This document shows positions 26,512 to 34,821 of a stretch of 64,000 nucleotides of DNA, piece by piece. Location: positions 1 through 64,000 of the forward strand of contig CAKVEW010000004.1 of assembly GCA_934746015.1 (NCBI GenBank), given 5' to 3'. The notes beneath the pieces are model-generated. The model made no database searches and was not told the DNA's origin. It saw only the letters and a list, made by a program, of their open reading frames with translations. The stretch is from an uncultured Clostridium sp. (lineage in GTDB: Bacteria > Bacillota > Clostridia > Clostridiales > Clostridiaceae). The translations under genes and the position numbers were made by a program. Positions within the stretch are counted from its first letter, which is position 1, and every line of letters begins with the position of its first letter.

Positions 26512-28101
26512 TTATTTACCACTAGCACCATAGTTTGATAGTACTCTTGCACTAGGATCATTAACATTACAGCCTTCCCAAGTTTTATTTGGCATCCAGA
26601 AGTCTACTATCATTTCTGCTTGGTTAGGATAATATTTTTCGAAAATTTCTCTATATAATAGTGATTCCTTAGTAAATGGTTTAGCATGGTATTCATATTT
26701 TTTACTTAAAGTTTCAAAATCTTCATCAGAATATTTTGAGTTTGCATATTCCTTTAAATAATCAACCATAGAGTGACCAACAGCATCACTAAAGGCTGCT
26801 TTTTCACGATATAAAATATTATGTGGAAGAAAATCTCCTTCAAAGGCATGCCTTAATAAATATTTACCCATGTTATATTTATTTAATTTCTTTTCTGGGT
26901 CAATGGACATAACGTATTTTACAAAGTCTAAATCTCCAAATGGTACCCTTGCTTCTAAGGAATTTGAACTTATACAGCGGTCTGCACGAAGTACATCGTA
27001 CATATAAAGCTCTCTAACTCTCTTTTTAGATTCTTTCTGGAATTCTTCTGCATTTGGAGCAAAATCAGTATATTTGTATCCAAATAATTCATCAGAAATC
27101 TCACCAGTTAAAAGTACTTTTACATCAGAGTTTTCATGTATCTTTTTACAAAGTAGATACATTCCCATACTTGCTCTTATGGTTGTTATATCAAAGGTTC
27201 CTAGTATTTTAATAACTTCATCTAAGGAGTCAATAACCTCTTCTTTTGTCATATAGAAAGCTGTATGGTCAGAACCTATATAATCTGCAACTTCTTTAGC
27301 ATATTTTAAATCAATGGCATCTTCAGTCATACCTATACAAAAAGTTTTAATTGGCTTTTCAGGATGCAATTTTTGAGCAACTGCACATACTAATGAACTA
27401 TCTAATCCACCACTTAATAAGAAACCTACTGGAGCATCGGCATCCATACGTTTCTCTATTCCCATTATTAATTTATCCTGTATCTTTTGGAATATCATCT
27501 CTAATTTATCAGTACAATAGTCACCATTAATTTCAGTAATATCACAGTAGCAAGTAAACTTACCATCAGCATAATAATGGCCTGGTGGAAAGGGCATTAT
27601 TTTATCAGTAAGTCCCACTAAGTTTTTAGCTTCACTAGCAAATAATATTTTCTTGGATTTTGAATATCCATAAAATAATGGACGAATTCCAATTGGATCT
27701 CTAGCTGCAATGTAACTATCTTTTGCCCCATCATAGATAACAGTTGCAAATTCAGCATCTAATTTAGAAAACATATCTAATCCGTATTCATAATACATAG
27801 GAAGTAATATTTCACAGTCACTATCAGAATTAAATTTGTAGCCTTTTCTTATTAAGTCCTTTTTGATTTCTCTGAAACCATAAATTTCCCCATTACATAT
27901 AGCAGCATCTTTGTTATTTGTAAATGGCTGCATTCCGCTAGTACTTAAATCCATAATTGATAGTCTTTGAAACCCAAATATTCCAGAAGGTAATGTAAGT
28001 ATCTTTGTCATATCTGGACCTCTAGATTCAGTTCTTTTTAATGCCCCTTCAAATTTCTCCATCTCCATGTCTTTTCCTGCATAACACATAATTGTACACA
28101 T
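26512..28101 (-). CDS. asnB: Asparagine synthase B, glutamine-hydrolysing
   Basis: 529-residue two-domain amidotransferase. After Met1 removal, Cys2 (MCTIMCYAG) is the glutaminase nucleophile; the N-terminal domain shows SRGPD, GFQRLSIMDLS and AICNGEIYG. The synthetase PP-loop SGGLDSS is near residue 229. It makes asparagine from aspartate, glutamine and ATP. The length matches AsnB. The start has AGGGGG upstream. The leader is a T-box riboswitch whose specifier triplet is AAC, an Asn codon, so expression should rise when tRNA-Asn is uncharged. It is a single-gene unit. Confidence 0.95.
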   Translation of the reverse strand: MCTIMCYAGKDMEMEKFEGALKRTESRGPDMTKILTLPSGIFGFQRLSIMDLSTSGMQPFTNNKDAAICNGEIYGFREIKKDLIRKGYKFNSDSDCEILLPMYYEYGLDMFSKLDAEFATVIYDGAKDSYIAARDPIGIRPLFYGYSKSKKILFASEAKNLVGLTDKIMPFPPGHYYADGKFTCYCDITEINGDYCTDKLEMIFQKIQDKLIMGIEKRMDADAPVGFLLSGGLDSSLVCAVAQKLHPEKPIKTFCIGMTEDAIDLKYAKEVADYIGSDHTAFYMTKEEVIDSLDEVIKILGTFDITTIRASMGMYLLCKKIHENSDVKVLLTGEISDELFGYKYTDFAPNAEEFQKESKKRVRELYMYDVLRADRCISSNSLEARVPFGDLDFVKYVMSIDPEKKLNKYNMGKYLLRHAFEGDFLPHNILYREKAAFSDAVGHSMVDYLKEYANSKYSDEDFETLSKKYEYHAKPFTKESLLYREIFEKYYPNQAEMIVDFWMPNKTWEGCNVNDPSARVLSNYGASGK

Positions 28102-28119
28102 ATTAATAGCCCCCTTAAA

Positions 28120-28395
28120 TATAAAAATAGCACCAATTCGTCTTATAATAATAGGACGAATTGATGCTTATCCGCGGTACCACCTAATTTACCTTAAAAA
28201 GGTCTCTTCCCAGCCACTACTGGTATCCATATAACGCATGGAATACGGCGCCCCTAATTTATCTAGTAAATAAAAATAGATATTTCAGTTTGCAGCTACT
28301 GAGTGTTATTCAAAAAAGCCCTGCCACTGGGTTTACACTATCTCCAGCTCACTGTAGGTGGTTACCTTTTTTACTTCTCTCTATCTTTGCCTTTA
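28120..28395 (-). promoter_or_regulatory. T-box riboswitch leader, Asn-specific
   Basis: Read on the minus strand, the leader has an AGTA-containing S-turn region (GAGAGAAGTA), AGTGAGCTGGAGATAGTG and the conserved T-box TAGGTGGTACCGCGG (complement of 28172-28186). A terminator follows, pairing AGCATCAATTCGTC with GACGAATTGGTGCT and ending in a T-run (28122-28170). The specifier region GAATAACACTC places AAC at 28305-28307. It is the right length and lies directly before asnB. Uncharged tRNA-Asn would favour the antiterminator and transcription. Confidence 0.9.
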
Positions 28396-28498
28396 ATTAA
28401 TTGTATTTATTTTAAAGTTTTTATATTAATTTGTCAATAATTTTTAAGAAAATTTATAAAGTTTATAAAAATTAAAGAGTTTAATTATAAGTATACAT

Positions 28499-28514
28499 TA
28501 TAACACCAGACTTT
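28499..28514 (+). promoter_or_regulatory. Candidate operator of the double-HTH MerR regulator
   Basis: TATAACACCAGACTTT, 41 bp before the regulator start, is repeated exactly at 29312-29327 before the ABC transporter genes. Two perfect 16-mers flanking a regulator gene suggest its binding sites. Confidence 0.4.
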
Positions 28515-28554
28515 AAAAAATGATATTATTATATAAAAGAGGGGTGATGAATAA

Positions 28555-29316
28555 ATGGCAAGTTCATATAAAACTGCTGAAGTAGCTAGTGTTATTGGAG
28601 TTCATCCTAATACTGTTAGGTTATATGAAAAACTTGATTTAATACCAAAAGCTAAAAGATTAGACAATGGCTATAGAGTTTTTAATGAATTTCATATTGA
28701 ACAATTCAAACTTGCAAGGACTGCTTTTAAAGTAGAGATATTGCAAAATGGTCTTAGAAAAAAGATAATTAATATTATTAAAACCTCTGCAATGGGAGAT
28801 TTCCAAAAAGCAATTGAATATTGTGATGATTATATTAATCAACTTAATAGAGAAGAAAAAAATGCAGAAGAGGCTATTGAACTTGCTAAGAAAATAATAT
28901 TAGGCGAAGAAGAAATAGAAAATCAGATATCATTTACAAGAAAACAAGCAGCAGACTATCTTGATGTTACCATAGATACACTAAGAAATTGGGAAATGAA
29001 TGGATTACTATCTGTAAAGAGAAAAGAAAATGGATATAGGATATATACAGAAGAAGATATTAAAATATTGAAGATAATAAGATCTTTAAGATGTGCCAAT
29101 TATTCTATTGCATCTATTTTACGAATGCTTAATGAAGTATCTAAAAATAGTAATATTGATATTCGTGAAGTTATTGATACTCCTAACAAGGATGAAGATA
29201 TAGTCACAGCCTGTGATAAGCTGCTTACTTCTCTAAATAAAGCGGAAGAAAATGCAAAATTCATGATGAAGCAGTTAGTAAGTATGAAAGAAAAATTTAA
29301 TAACTTTACAGTATAA
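28555..29316 (+). CDS. MerR-family regulator with two HTH domains
   Basis: 253 residues with two MerR-type DNA-binding modules. The first (residues 4-75) includes YKTAEVASVIGVHPNTVRLY and NGYRVFNEFHIEQFKLAR. The second (about 125-195) includes FTRKQAADYLDVTIDTLRN and NGYRIYTEEDIKILKIIR. A helical linker joins them and a coiled C-terminus follows. There is no obvious ligand-binding domain. The gene precedes and is co-oriented with an ABC exporter, and a 16-nt element is repeated before each, so it probably controls the exporter and itself. Tandem HTH domains in one chain would let a single protein cover both halves of an operator. Confidence 0.8.
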   Translation: MASSYKTAEVASVIGVHPNTVRLYEKLDLIPKAKRLDNGYRVFNEFHIEQFKLARTAFKVEILQNGLRKKIINIIKTSAMGDFQKAIEYCDDYINQLNREEKNAEEAIELAKKIILGEEEIENQISFTRKQAADYLDVTIDTLRNWEMNGLLSVKRKENGYRIYTEEDIKILKIIRSLRCANYSIASILRMLNEVSKNSNIDIREVIDTPNKDEDIVTACDKLLTSLNKAEENAKFMMKQLVSMKEKFNNFTV

Positions 29317-29340
29317 CACCAGACTTTTATCTGGTGTTAT
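29312..29340 (+). promoter_or_regulatory. 11-bp inverted repeat between regulator and ABC genes
   Basis: ATAACACCAGA and TCTGGTGTTAT flank a 6-nt loop and overlap the regulator's stop codon. The left half is part of the 16-mer also found at 28499. It may be an operator, an attenuator hairpin, or both; the T-run after it is weak. Confidence 0.5.
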
Positions 29341-29374
29341 TATTTTATCAACAAATGATAGGAGGTTTATGAAT

Positions 29375-30106
29375 ATGGAAGTAATAAAAGTTAGTAATCT
29401 TTCAAAGAATTATGGAAGTGTTAAGGCTGTAAATAACCTTAGTATTTCTATAAAGCAGGGGGAAATATTTGGACTTCTTGGAGCAAATGGTGCAGGTAAA
29501 AGTACAACTATTGAGTGCATTTTAGGAACAAAGAAGTATGATAGTGGACAGGTTTCACTTTTAGGAAGGAATCCAGAAAAGGAGAGAAAGAAGTTATTTG
29601 AAAAGGTTGGAGTTCAATTTCAAGAGTCAAATTATCAAGATAAAATAACAGTAGAAGAACTTTGTCAGGTAACAGAATCTCTTTATGAAAAAACATTAGG
29701 ATATAAGGACTTATTAAAGGAATTTGGTTTGCTGGATAAATGTAAAAGTTTAGTCGGTGAACTTTCAGGAGGACAAAAGCAAAGATTATTCATAATACTA
29801 GCTTTAATTCCAAAGCCAGAGATTGTATTTTTAGATGAATTAACAACTGGATTAGATACTAAAGCTAGAAGAGATGTATGGAAGTGTATATCTAAGTTTA
29901 ATAAAAATGGATTAACTATTTTTTTAACATCTCATTATATGGATGAGGTAGAAAAGTTGTGTAATAATATTTGCATTTTAAAGGAAGGAAGAAGCATCTT
30001 TTATGGAACTGTAAAGGAGGCTATTAATAGTAGTCCTTTTGATAATTTGGAAGAAGCTTATTTATGGTACACAGGGGAGGAGAAAGAGGAATATGAAAGT
30101 ATTTAA
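29375..30106 (+). CDS. ABC transporter ATP-binding protein (exporter type)
   Basis: ATPase of about 243 residues. Walker A is GANGAGKST near residue 38, the signature LSGGQKQR is near 133, and Walker B is IVFLDELTTGLD. The fold and length fit drug or antibiotic exporters of the DrrA/CcmA type. ATG 29375 is 9 nt after GGAGG, whereas an ATG at 29369 is only 3 nt away. It overlaps the permease gene by 14 nt, showing translational coupling. Located after a MerR-type regulator, so probably induced by a compound or stress. Confidence 0.88.
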   Translation: MEVIKVSNLSKNYGSVKAVNNLSISIKQGEIFGLLGANGAGKSTTIECILGTKKYDSGQVSLLGRNPEKERKKLFEKVGVQFQESNYQDKITVEELCQVTESLYEKTLGYKDLLKEFGLLDKCKSLVGELSGGQKQRLFIILALIPKPEIVFLDELTTGLDTKARRDVWKCISKFNKNGLTIFLTSHYMDEVEKLCNNICILKEGRSIFYGTVKEAINSSPFDNLEEAYLWYTGEEKEEYESI

Positions 30107-30836
30107 AACAATGTTAAAAACAGAATTAAAATTATCCCTTAGAGGTATTGATATGTTTATATTTGCAATTTGTATGCCAGTAGTAATTACTATTCTTATT
30201 GCTGTTATATATGGAAATAAACCAGCCTTTGAAGGTGCAAATTATACATTTTTACAACAATCCTTTGGATCACTCACAACTATTGCAATATGTGCTGGAG
30301 GAGTAATGGGATTACCTTTAGTTATTTCTGATTATCGTAACAAAAAAATATTAAAAAGATTTAAGGTAACTCCAGTAAGCCCAGTTATGATTTTAGCAGT
30401 ACAATTAGTTATATATTCATTATATTCTATTACTTCTTTAATCCTTGTTTATGGGGTAGCAAGGTTGTTTTTTAACTATAATTTTGAAGGCTCATGGCTT
30501 TTATTTCTAAGTTCATATTTATTAGTAATGGTATCAATGTTTAGCATTGGATTAATGGTTGGTGGAATTGCAAAAGATACAAAAATAGCTGGTGTAATTG
30601 CAAGTATTTTATATTTCCCTATGCTAATTTTTTCAGGAGCAACACTTCCTTATGAGATTATGCCAAAAGTTCTTCAAAAAATTGCAGATATATTACCCTT
30701 AACGCAAGGAATTAAGCTTTTAAAGGCAGCATCTTTAGGAATAAGTATTAATGATGTAACAATTCCTATTATAGTAATGGTTAGCATTGCAATTGTATGT
30801 ACTTTAATTGCAATTAAATTCTTTAAGTGGGAATAA
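30093..30836 (+). CDS. ABC-2 type permease
   Basis: 247-residue membrane protein with six hydrophobic segments (for example FIFAICMPVVITILIAVIYG, LVIYSLYSITSLILVYG and a final IPIIVMVSIAIVCTLIAI) and the ABC-2 signature region around ILPLTQGIKLLKAASLG. ATG 30093 is set by AGAGGA just upstream; a longer frame to 30039 would lie deep inside the ATPase gene. With the ATPase it forms a complete half-transporter pair, likely a heterotetrameric exporter. The substrate is unknown. Confidence 0.87.
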   Translation: MKVFKTMLKTELKLSLRGIDMFIFAICMPVVITILIAVIYGNKPAFEGANYTFLQQSFGSLTTIAICAGGVMGLPLVISDYRNKKILKRFKVTPVSPVMILAVQLVIYSLYSITSLILVYGVARLFFNYNFEGSWLLFLSSYLLVMVSMFSIGLMVGGIAKDTKIAGVIASILYFPMLIFSGATLPYEIMPKVLQKIADILPLTQGIKLLKAASLGISINDVTIPIIVMVSIAIVCTLIAIKFFKWE

Positions 30837-30885
30837 AATAAATAATAGTATAGCTTAGATTACAAATATAATTTTATATGATATA

Positions 30886-30916
30886 AGTTCGTAACAATAA
30901 TGTTACGAGCTTTTTC
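30886..30916 (+). terminator. Rho-independent terminator
   Basis: AGTTCGTAACA and TGTTACGAGCT pair (one G-U) around a 4-nt loop, followed by TTTTTC. Confidence 0.8.
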
Positions 30917-31039
30917 TTTTTATTAATTAAAAAAATAAAAATAATAATTATGCAACTAAGATATACATCTATGTTAATTTCAGTTGATGGAAAATTGGAT
31001 TTTTCACTAGTATAATAAAATATGAAAGGTAGGATAGAT

Positions 31040-31471
31040 ATGAATAATATGATTAGTTTGAACTTAAAAAGATTAAGGAAATATCATCAATATACTCAAG
31101 AAGAGGTGGCTGAAAGAATAAATGTTTCAAGGCAAGCAATTGCTAAGTGGGAAAATGGTGAGTCTAATCCAGATATAAATAGTTGTATAGCTCTTTCTAA
31201 GTTATATGATGTTACTATAGATAATTTAATTAATTATTCAGAAGAAGATTCAGGAGTAGCTATACCACCTAAGGGGAAATACTTCTTTGGGGCAGTTGTA
31301 GTGGGTGAACGTGGACAAATAGTAATACCAAAGGAAGCAAGAGAGATATTTAATATTAATTCAGGAGAGAAATTACTAATTCTAGGTGATAAGGATAGAG
31401 GACTTGCAATTGTTCATGAAAGAGATCTTATTAATTTTATTGGAGAAATGGGAGTATCTAGGCCTAAATAA
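31040..31471 (+). CDS. XRE-family regulator with AbrB/SpoVT C-terminal domain
   Basis: 143-residue fusion of two DNA-binding folds. Residues 1-60 are a Cro/CI-type HTH (LNLKRLRKYHQYTQEEVAE, VSRQAIAKWENGESNPD). Residues 80-125 read FFGAVVVGERGQIVIPKEAR and then EIFNINSGEKLLILGD, the swapped-hairpin SpoVT-AbrB pattern. ATG 31040 follows AGGTAGGA; an ATG at 31022 overlaps that site. The glycosyltransferase gene begins 28 bp later on the same strand, so the two are probably co-transcribed. The regulator may be autogenous or control the glycosyltransferase. Confidence 0.85.
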   Translation: MNNMISLNLKRLRKYHQYTQEEVAERINVSRQAIAKWENGESNPDINSCIALSKLYDVTIDNLINYSEEDSGVAIPPKGKYFFGAVVVGERGQIVIPKEAREIFNINSGEKLLILGDKDRGLAIVHERDLINFIGEMGVSRPK

Positions 31472-31499
31472 TTAGTACATCTAAGGGAGGAGAATAGAG

Positions 31500-32672
31500 A
31501 TGAGTAAAATAGTATTTTTTTCAATACCAGCATATGGTCACACTAATCCTACGATTGAAGTAGTAAGGGAGTTATGTAATAGAGGAAATGAAGTGTGGTA
31601 TTATTCATTTAATGAATTTAAAGAGAAAATTCAAGGAGCAGGTGCAAAATTTATAAGCTGTGATGACTATTTACCAGAATTAAAAAAAGAGGATGAAAAA
31701 AGAATAGGAAAAGATTTTTCATTTTTAATGGAAATGGTAGCAGATACAACTATAGCCTTAGATGAAAAAGTATGTTCTGAGCTTAAGGATTTTAATCCAG
31801 ATTGTATAGTTTCAGATTCTGTATGCTTCTGGGGTAAATTATATGCCATGAAGCTTAAAATTCCATATATATGTTCTACTACTACCTTTGCTTTTAATAA
31901 ATATACTGCAAGAATGATGAAGAGGGGCTTTGGAGAAATTATTTACATGATTCTTGGAATGGGAAAAGTAAATAAGAAGCTTAATTTATTAAGAGAACAT
32001 GGATATGATATTAAGAATTTTGTTTCAGTAATTCAAAATGATAATGATACGAACACCATAGTTTATACATCTAAGGAATTTCAGCCTTTATCTGAGACCT
32101 TTTCAGATAAATATTCCTTTATTGGACCTTCAGTAAAAACTGTAACTGTAAAACCAAAGGATGAAAGTATTAAACAAGTATATATTTCTCTTGGTACAGT
32201 TAATAATAAGAATGCTGATTTCTATAGAAATTGTATAAAGGCATTTGAAAACAGTGATATAAAAGTAATAATGTCTGTAGGAAAAGAAACTAATATTTCT
32301 GAATTAGGAGATATTCCGAATAATTTTGAAGTTGAAAATACAGTAGATCAAATTAAAACACTTCAAAATACAGATGTATTTATAACCCATTGCGGAATGA
32401 ATAGTGTTAATGAAAGCTTGTATTACGGAGTTCCCATGGTATTGTTTCCACAACAATCTGAACAGAGGGCAGTGGCACAAAGAGTTAGTGACTTAGGAGC
32501 AGGGGTTATGCTTAAGAAAGATAGTCCAGAATTAATTGAAAAATCTGTTTCAATGATAATGGATAATAAAGACTATAGAGATAAGGCAAAAGAAATAGGG
32601 AAAAGCTTCAGAAAAGCTGGAGGAGCTAAAAAAGGAGCAGATGTTATATTAAAGATAATAGATATTAAATAA
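31500..32672 (+). CDS. UDP-glycosyltransferase, MGT/macrolide glycosyltransferase-like (GT1)
   Basis: 390-residue GT-B enzyme. The N-terminal acceptor domain begins FFSIPAYGHTNPTIEVVREL, with the catalytic-type His of the GT1 family in YGH. The C-terminal donor domain carries VYISLGTVNNKN and the nucleotide-sugar signature THCGMNSVNESLYYGVPMV followed by PQQSEQ. Relatives (YjiC, OleD, Mgt) glucosylate antibiotics, flavonoids or lipids. The ribosome binding site is GGGAGGAG. It follows an XRE-AbrB regulator and ends at a hairpin. A detoxifying or natural-product-tailoring role is inferred from the family; the acceptor is unknown. Confidence 0.87.
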   Translation: MSKIVFFSIPAYGHTNPTIEVVRELCNRGNEVWYYSFNEFKEKIQGAGAKFISCDDYLPELKKEDEKRIGKDFSFLMEMVADTTIALDEKVCSELKDFNPDCIVSDSVCFWGKLYAMKLKIPYICSTTTFAFNKYTARMMKRGFGEIIYMILGMGKVNKKLNLLREHGYDIKNFVSVIQNDNDTNTIVYTSKEFQPLSETFSDKYSFIGPSVKTVTVKPKDESIKQVYISLGTVNNKNADFYRNCIKAFENSDIKVIMSVGKETNISELGDIPNNFEVENTVDQIKTLQNTDVFITHCGMNSVNESLYYGVPMVLFPQQSEQRAVAQRVSDLGAGVMLKKDSPELIEKSVSMIMDNKDYRDKAKEIGKSFRKAGGAKKGADVILKIIDIK

Positions 32673-32693
32673 GTAAAAATAAATTTTTTCACT

Positions 32694-32747
32694 ACTGTCC
32701 AACAATGTAGAATTGATTTTTTTTCATCATTGGACAGTTAATTTTTT
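32694..32747. terminator. Hairpin terminator between convergent genes
   Basis: ACTGTCCAACAATG and CATTGGACAGT pair with a bulge; T-runs lie inside and after the hairpin, between the glycosyltransferase and the minus-strand gene. Confidence 0.6.
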
Positions 32748-32768
32748 AGTTTAATAACTTACATTATT

Positions 32769-33398
32769 CTAATTAAGACCATCTCTAGTACAAATATATT
32801 TAAACTCTGGCTGAGTTTGAAGATAAAAGCCATTTCTTACTTGAGAAATCCAGTTTTGAAAGATTTCTAACCAACCAGCACTATTAAAGAATTCTGATAA
32901 AGGTAAATTTGGATTCCATTCAAGCAATAAAAAAGGTCCAATTCCAAAAGACCAGACACCAGTCTGTTCTACAATTGATTCTCTAATTAAAAGCATAGGA
33001 AGACCAAATTGAAAAGCCATAGCAGGTTCTATTTGTGCAAAGGGGCTTCCTTCCCAACTAGTTAAATCAATAGGTTGTCCTAAGTTGTTTTGTAAGACTT
33101 TACCTTCTCTTTGAGCCAGATTAAGGGCTATAAAACCATAGCTTGATAATATCATTCTTCTTATATTAGTAAGAGGTGTTTCAGGATATTGTTCAGTTAC
33201 TGGTAAGGTTCTAGGGAATAATAATGCTTTTCTAATTTCCATAATTATATTTTCAACAAAATCACTTTGTTTTGAGTTTAATCTACTTGGATGGCTGAGA
33301 AAAACTGGAATTCTATATAAAAGACTTGAACATTCTTTCATTAAGTTATCACAATTTGGTGATATACAAGTACTTTCAATTTTGGATTCAGTTATCAT
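32769..33398 (-). CDS. TIR/nucleoside deoxyribosyltransferase-like protein, solitary
   Basis: 209-residue soluble protein. VFLSHPSRLNSKQSDFVENI is a beta-A/alpha-A segment like those of TIR and SEFIR folds. LLFPRTLPVTEQYPETPLTN and IRRMILSSYGFIALNLAQRE follow. SPFAQIEPAMAFQFGLPMLL then places a Glu (in IEPAMA) where TIR NADases and nucleoside 2-deoxyribosyltransferases hold their catalytic Glu. These resemblances are by pattern only. The start is uncertain: three ATGs lie within 20 nt and 33398 best fits GGAG. No defence partner (cyclase, Sir2, STAND or Thoeris-like gene) adjoins it. Hypothesis: a stand-alone nucleotide-cleaving or nucleoside-transferring enzyme. Confidence 0.55.
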   Translation of the reverse strand: MITESKIESTCISPNCDNLMKECSSLLYRIPVFLSHPSRLNSKQSDFVENIIMEIRKALLFPRTLPVTEQYPETPLTNIRRMILSSYGFIALNLAQREGKVLQNNLGQPIDLTSWEGSPFAQIEPAMAFQFGLPMLLIRESIVEQTGVWSFGIGPFLLLEWNPNLPLSEFFNSAGWLEIFQNWISQVRNGFYLQTQPEFKYICTRDGLN

Positions 33399-33717
33399 AT
33401 TAATATTCATCTCCATATTAATTATTTATTATAGCTTAAAATCCGTGTAGTACAGTATATTACATAAGTAGAAAAAGTGTTAACCAATTTCTACTTTGAT
33501 ATAATATATGATCTTTCTACAGATATCTTTTTGTATATATTAACTACACAAATAAAAGAAGGATGATGAAATAAGGATTATTTTTAAGAAAACAATAAAT
33601 AAAACAATTTGCCTTAAACTCAGAATAAAAAGTAAAAGGTAAAAATATAATACATATAGATATTAGGTATTTATAAATTATAAAATAATATCTTATTATA
33701 TGGGTGAAGGTGTTAAG

Positions 33718-34821
33718 ATGAAGCATTTAAGAAGTGTTAGTAGTGAAAAATTTCATAAAGAGCCTATGAATTTTAATAAATATTCAAATAAGGATTTATT
33801 AAAGTATTCCATAGGCTCTAATCTATATATGAATGCACTTATGGATATTTACAATAAAATAAAATTAAGAAAAATAAAAGATATAACTACCATAACTATT
33901 TGCTTTGAGGATTCAATTAAAGAAAGTGATGTAGATAAAGGAGAAATTAATGTATTAACATCCCTAGATGCTTTGAATAAAGACTTAGAAAGAGGAGAAA
34001 TAAATGAAGAGATAATTCCATTAATATTTATTAGGGTTAGAAGCAATTATCAATTTGTTAAATTTTCATCTAAATTATCTAGGGAACAATTTAAGTTAAT
34101 AACAGGTTTTATATTTCCTAAGTTTAATAAGAAAAATGGATTATTATATTTAGATCATTTAGAAACTATAAGTAATGAGTATGATGACATACTTTATGGT
34201 ATGCCAATTCTTGAAAGTGAAGAAATAATATATAAGGAAAATAGGATTCAAGAAATTTTATATCTAAGAGAAGTAATAGATAAATATAAGGATAAAATTT
34301 TAAATATTAGAGTAGGAGGAACTGACTTTTCATCAAAATTTGGATTAAGAAGAAGTGTAAGTAATAGTATTTATGATATAGCAGTAATAAATGACTGCCT
34401 TTGTGATATAGTTAATATTTTTGGCAGATATAAAGAAGAATATATAATTTCAGCTCCAGTATGGGAGTATTTTTCTTGTGACTTAAATTCTAAAGAAACT
34501 AAGGGATTAATTAGGGAAATAAAATTAGATAAAGAAAATGGATTCTGTGGCAAAACAATAATTCATCCAACTCAGGGGATTTATGTTAATTCTATTTATT
34601 CAGTAGATTATGAAGACTATATAGATGCTGTAAATATATTAAATTACAAAGAAGTTGGAGGAGTTTTTAAAGGCTATAGTAATAATAAGATGAACGAAGT
34701 ATCACCACATTATAATTGGGCTATAAAAATATGTAATAGAGCAAATGCTTTTGGAGCATTGGCTAATAAAATTTATTATAATGATTTATTTTATGAGGAT
34801 GGAATTAATGGTGAAAATTAA
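33718..34821 (+). CDS. HpcH/HpaI-type C-C bond lyase of Ter-associated biosynthetic module
   Basis: 367-residue TIM-barrel protein resembling the citrate-lyase-like lyase (C-C_Bond_Lyase) encoded in tellurium-resistance (Ter) loci. Landmarks are ITICFEDSI, LIFIRVRS, ITGFIFPKFNKKNG, YGMPILESEEIIY, NIRVGGTDFSSKFGLRRS and KTIIHPTQ. The start at ATG 33718 is set by GAAGGTG upstream. It overlaps the phosphoribosyltransferase gene by 14 nt, so the two act together. In Ter systems this lyase and the phosphoribosyltransferase are proposed to build a nucleoside-like metabolite. The ATP-grasp, HAD and TerD partners of full loci are not present here. Confidence 0.75.
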   Translation: MKHLRSVSSEKFHKEPMNFNKYSNKDLLKYSIGSNLYMNALMDIYNKIKLRKIKDITTITICFEDSIKESDVDKGEINVLTSLDALNKDLERGEINEEIIPLIFIRVRSNYQFVKFSSKLSREQFKLITGFIFPKFNKKNGLLYLDHLETISNEYDDILYGMPILESEEIIYKENRIQEILYLREVIDKYKDKILNIRVGGTDFSSKFGLRRSVSNSIYDIAVINDCLCDIVNIFGRYKEEYIISAPVWEYFSCDLNSKETKGLIREIKLDKENGFCGKTIIHPTQGIYVNSIYSVDYEDYIDAVNILNYKEVGGVFKGYSNNKMNEVSPHYNWAIKICNRANAFGALANKIYYNDLFYEDGINGEN

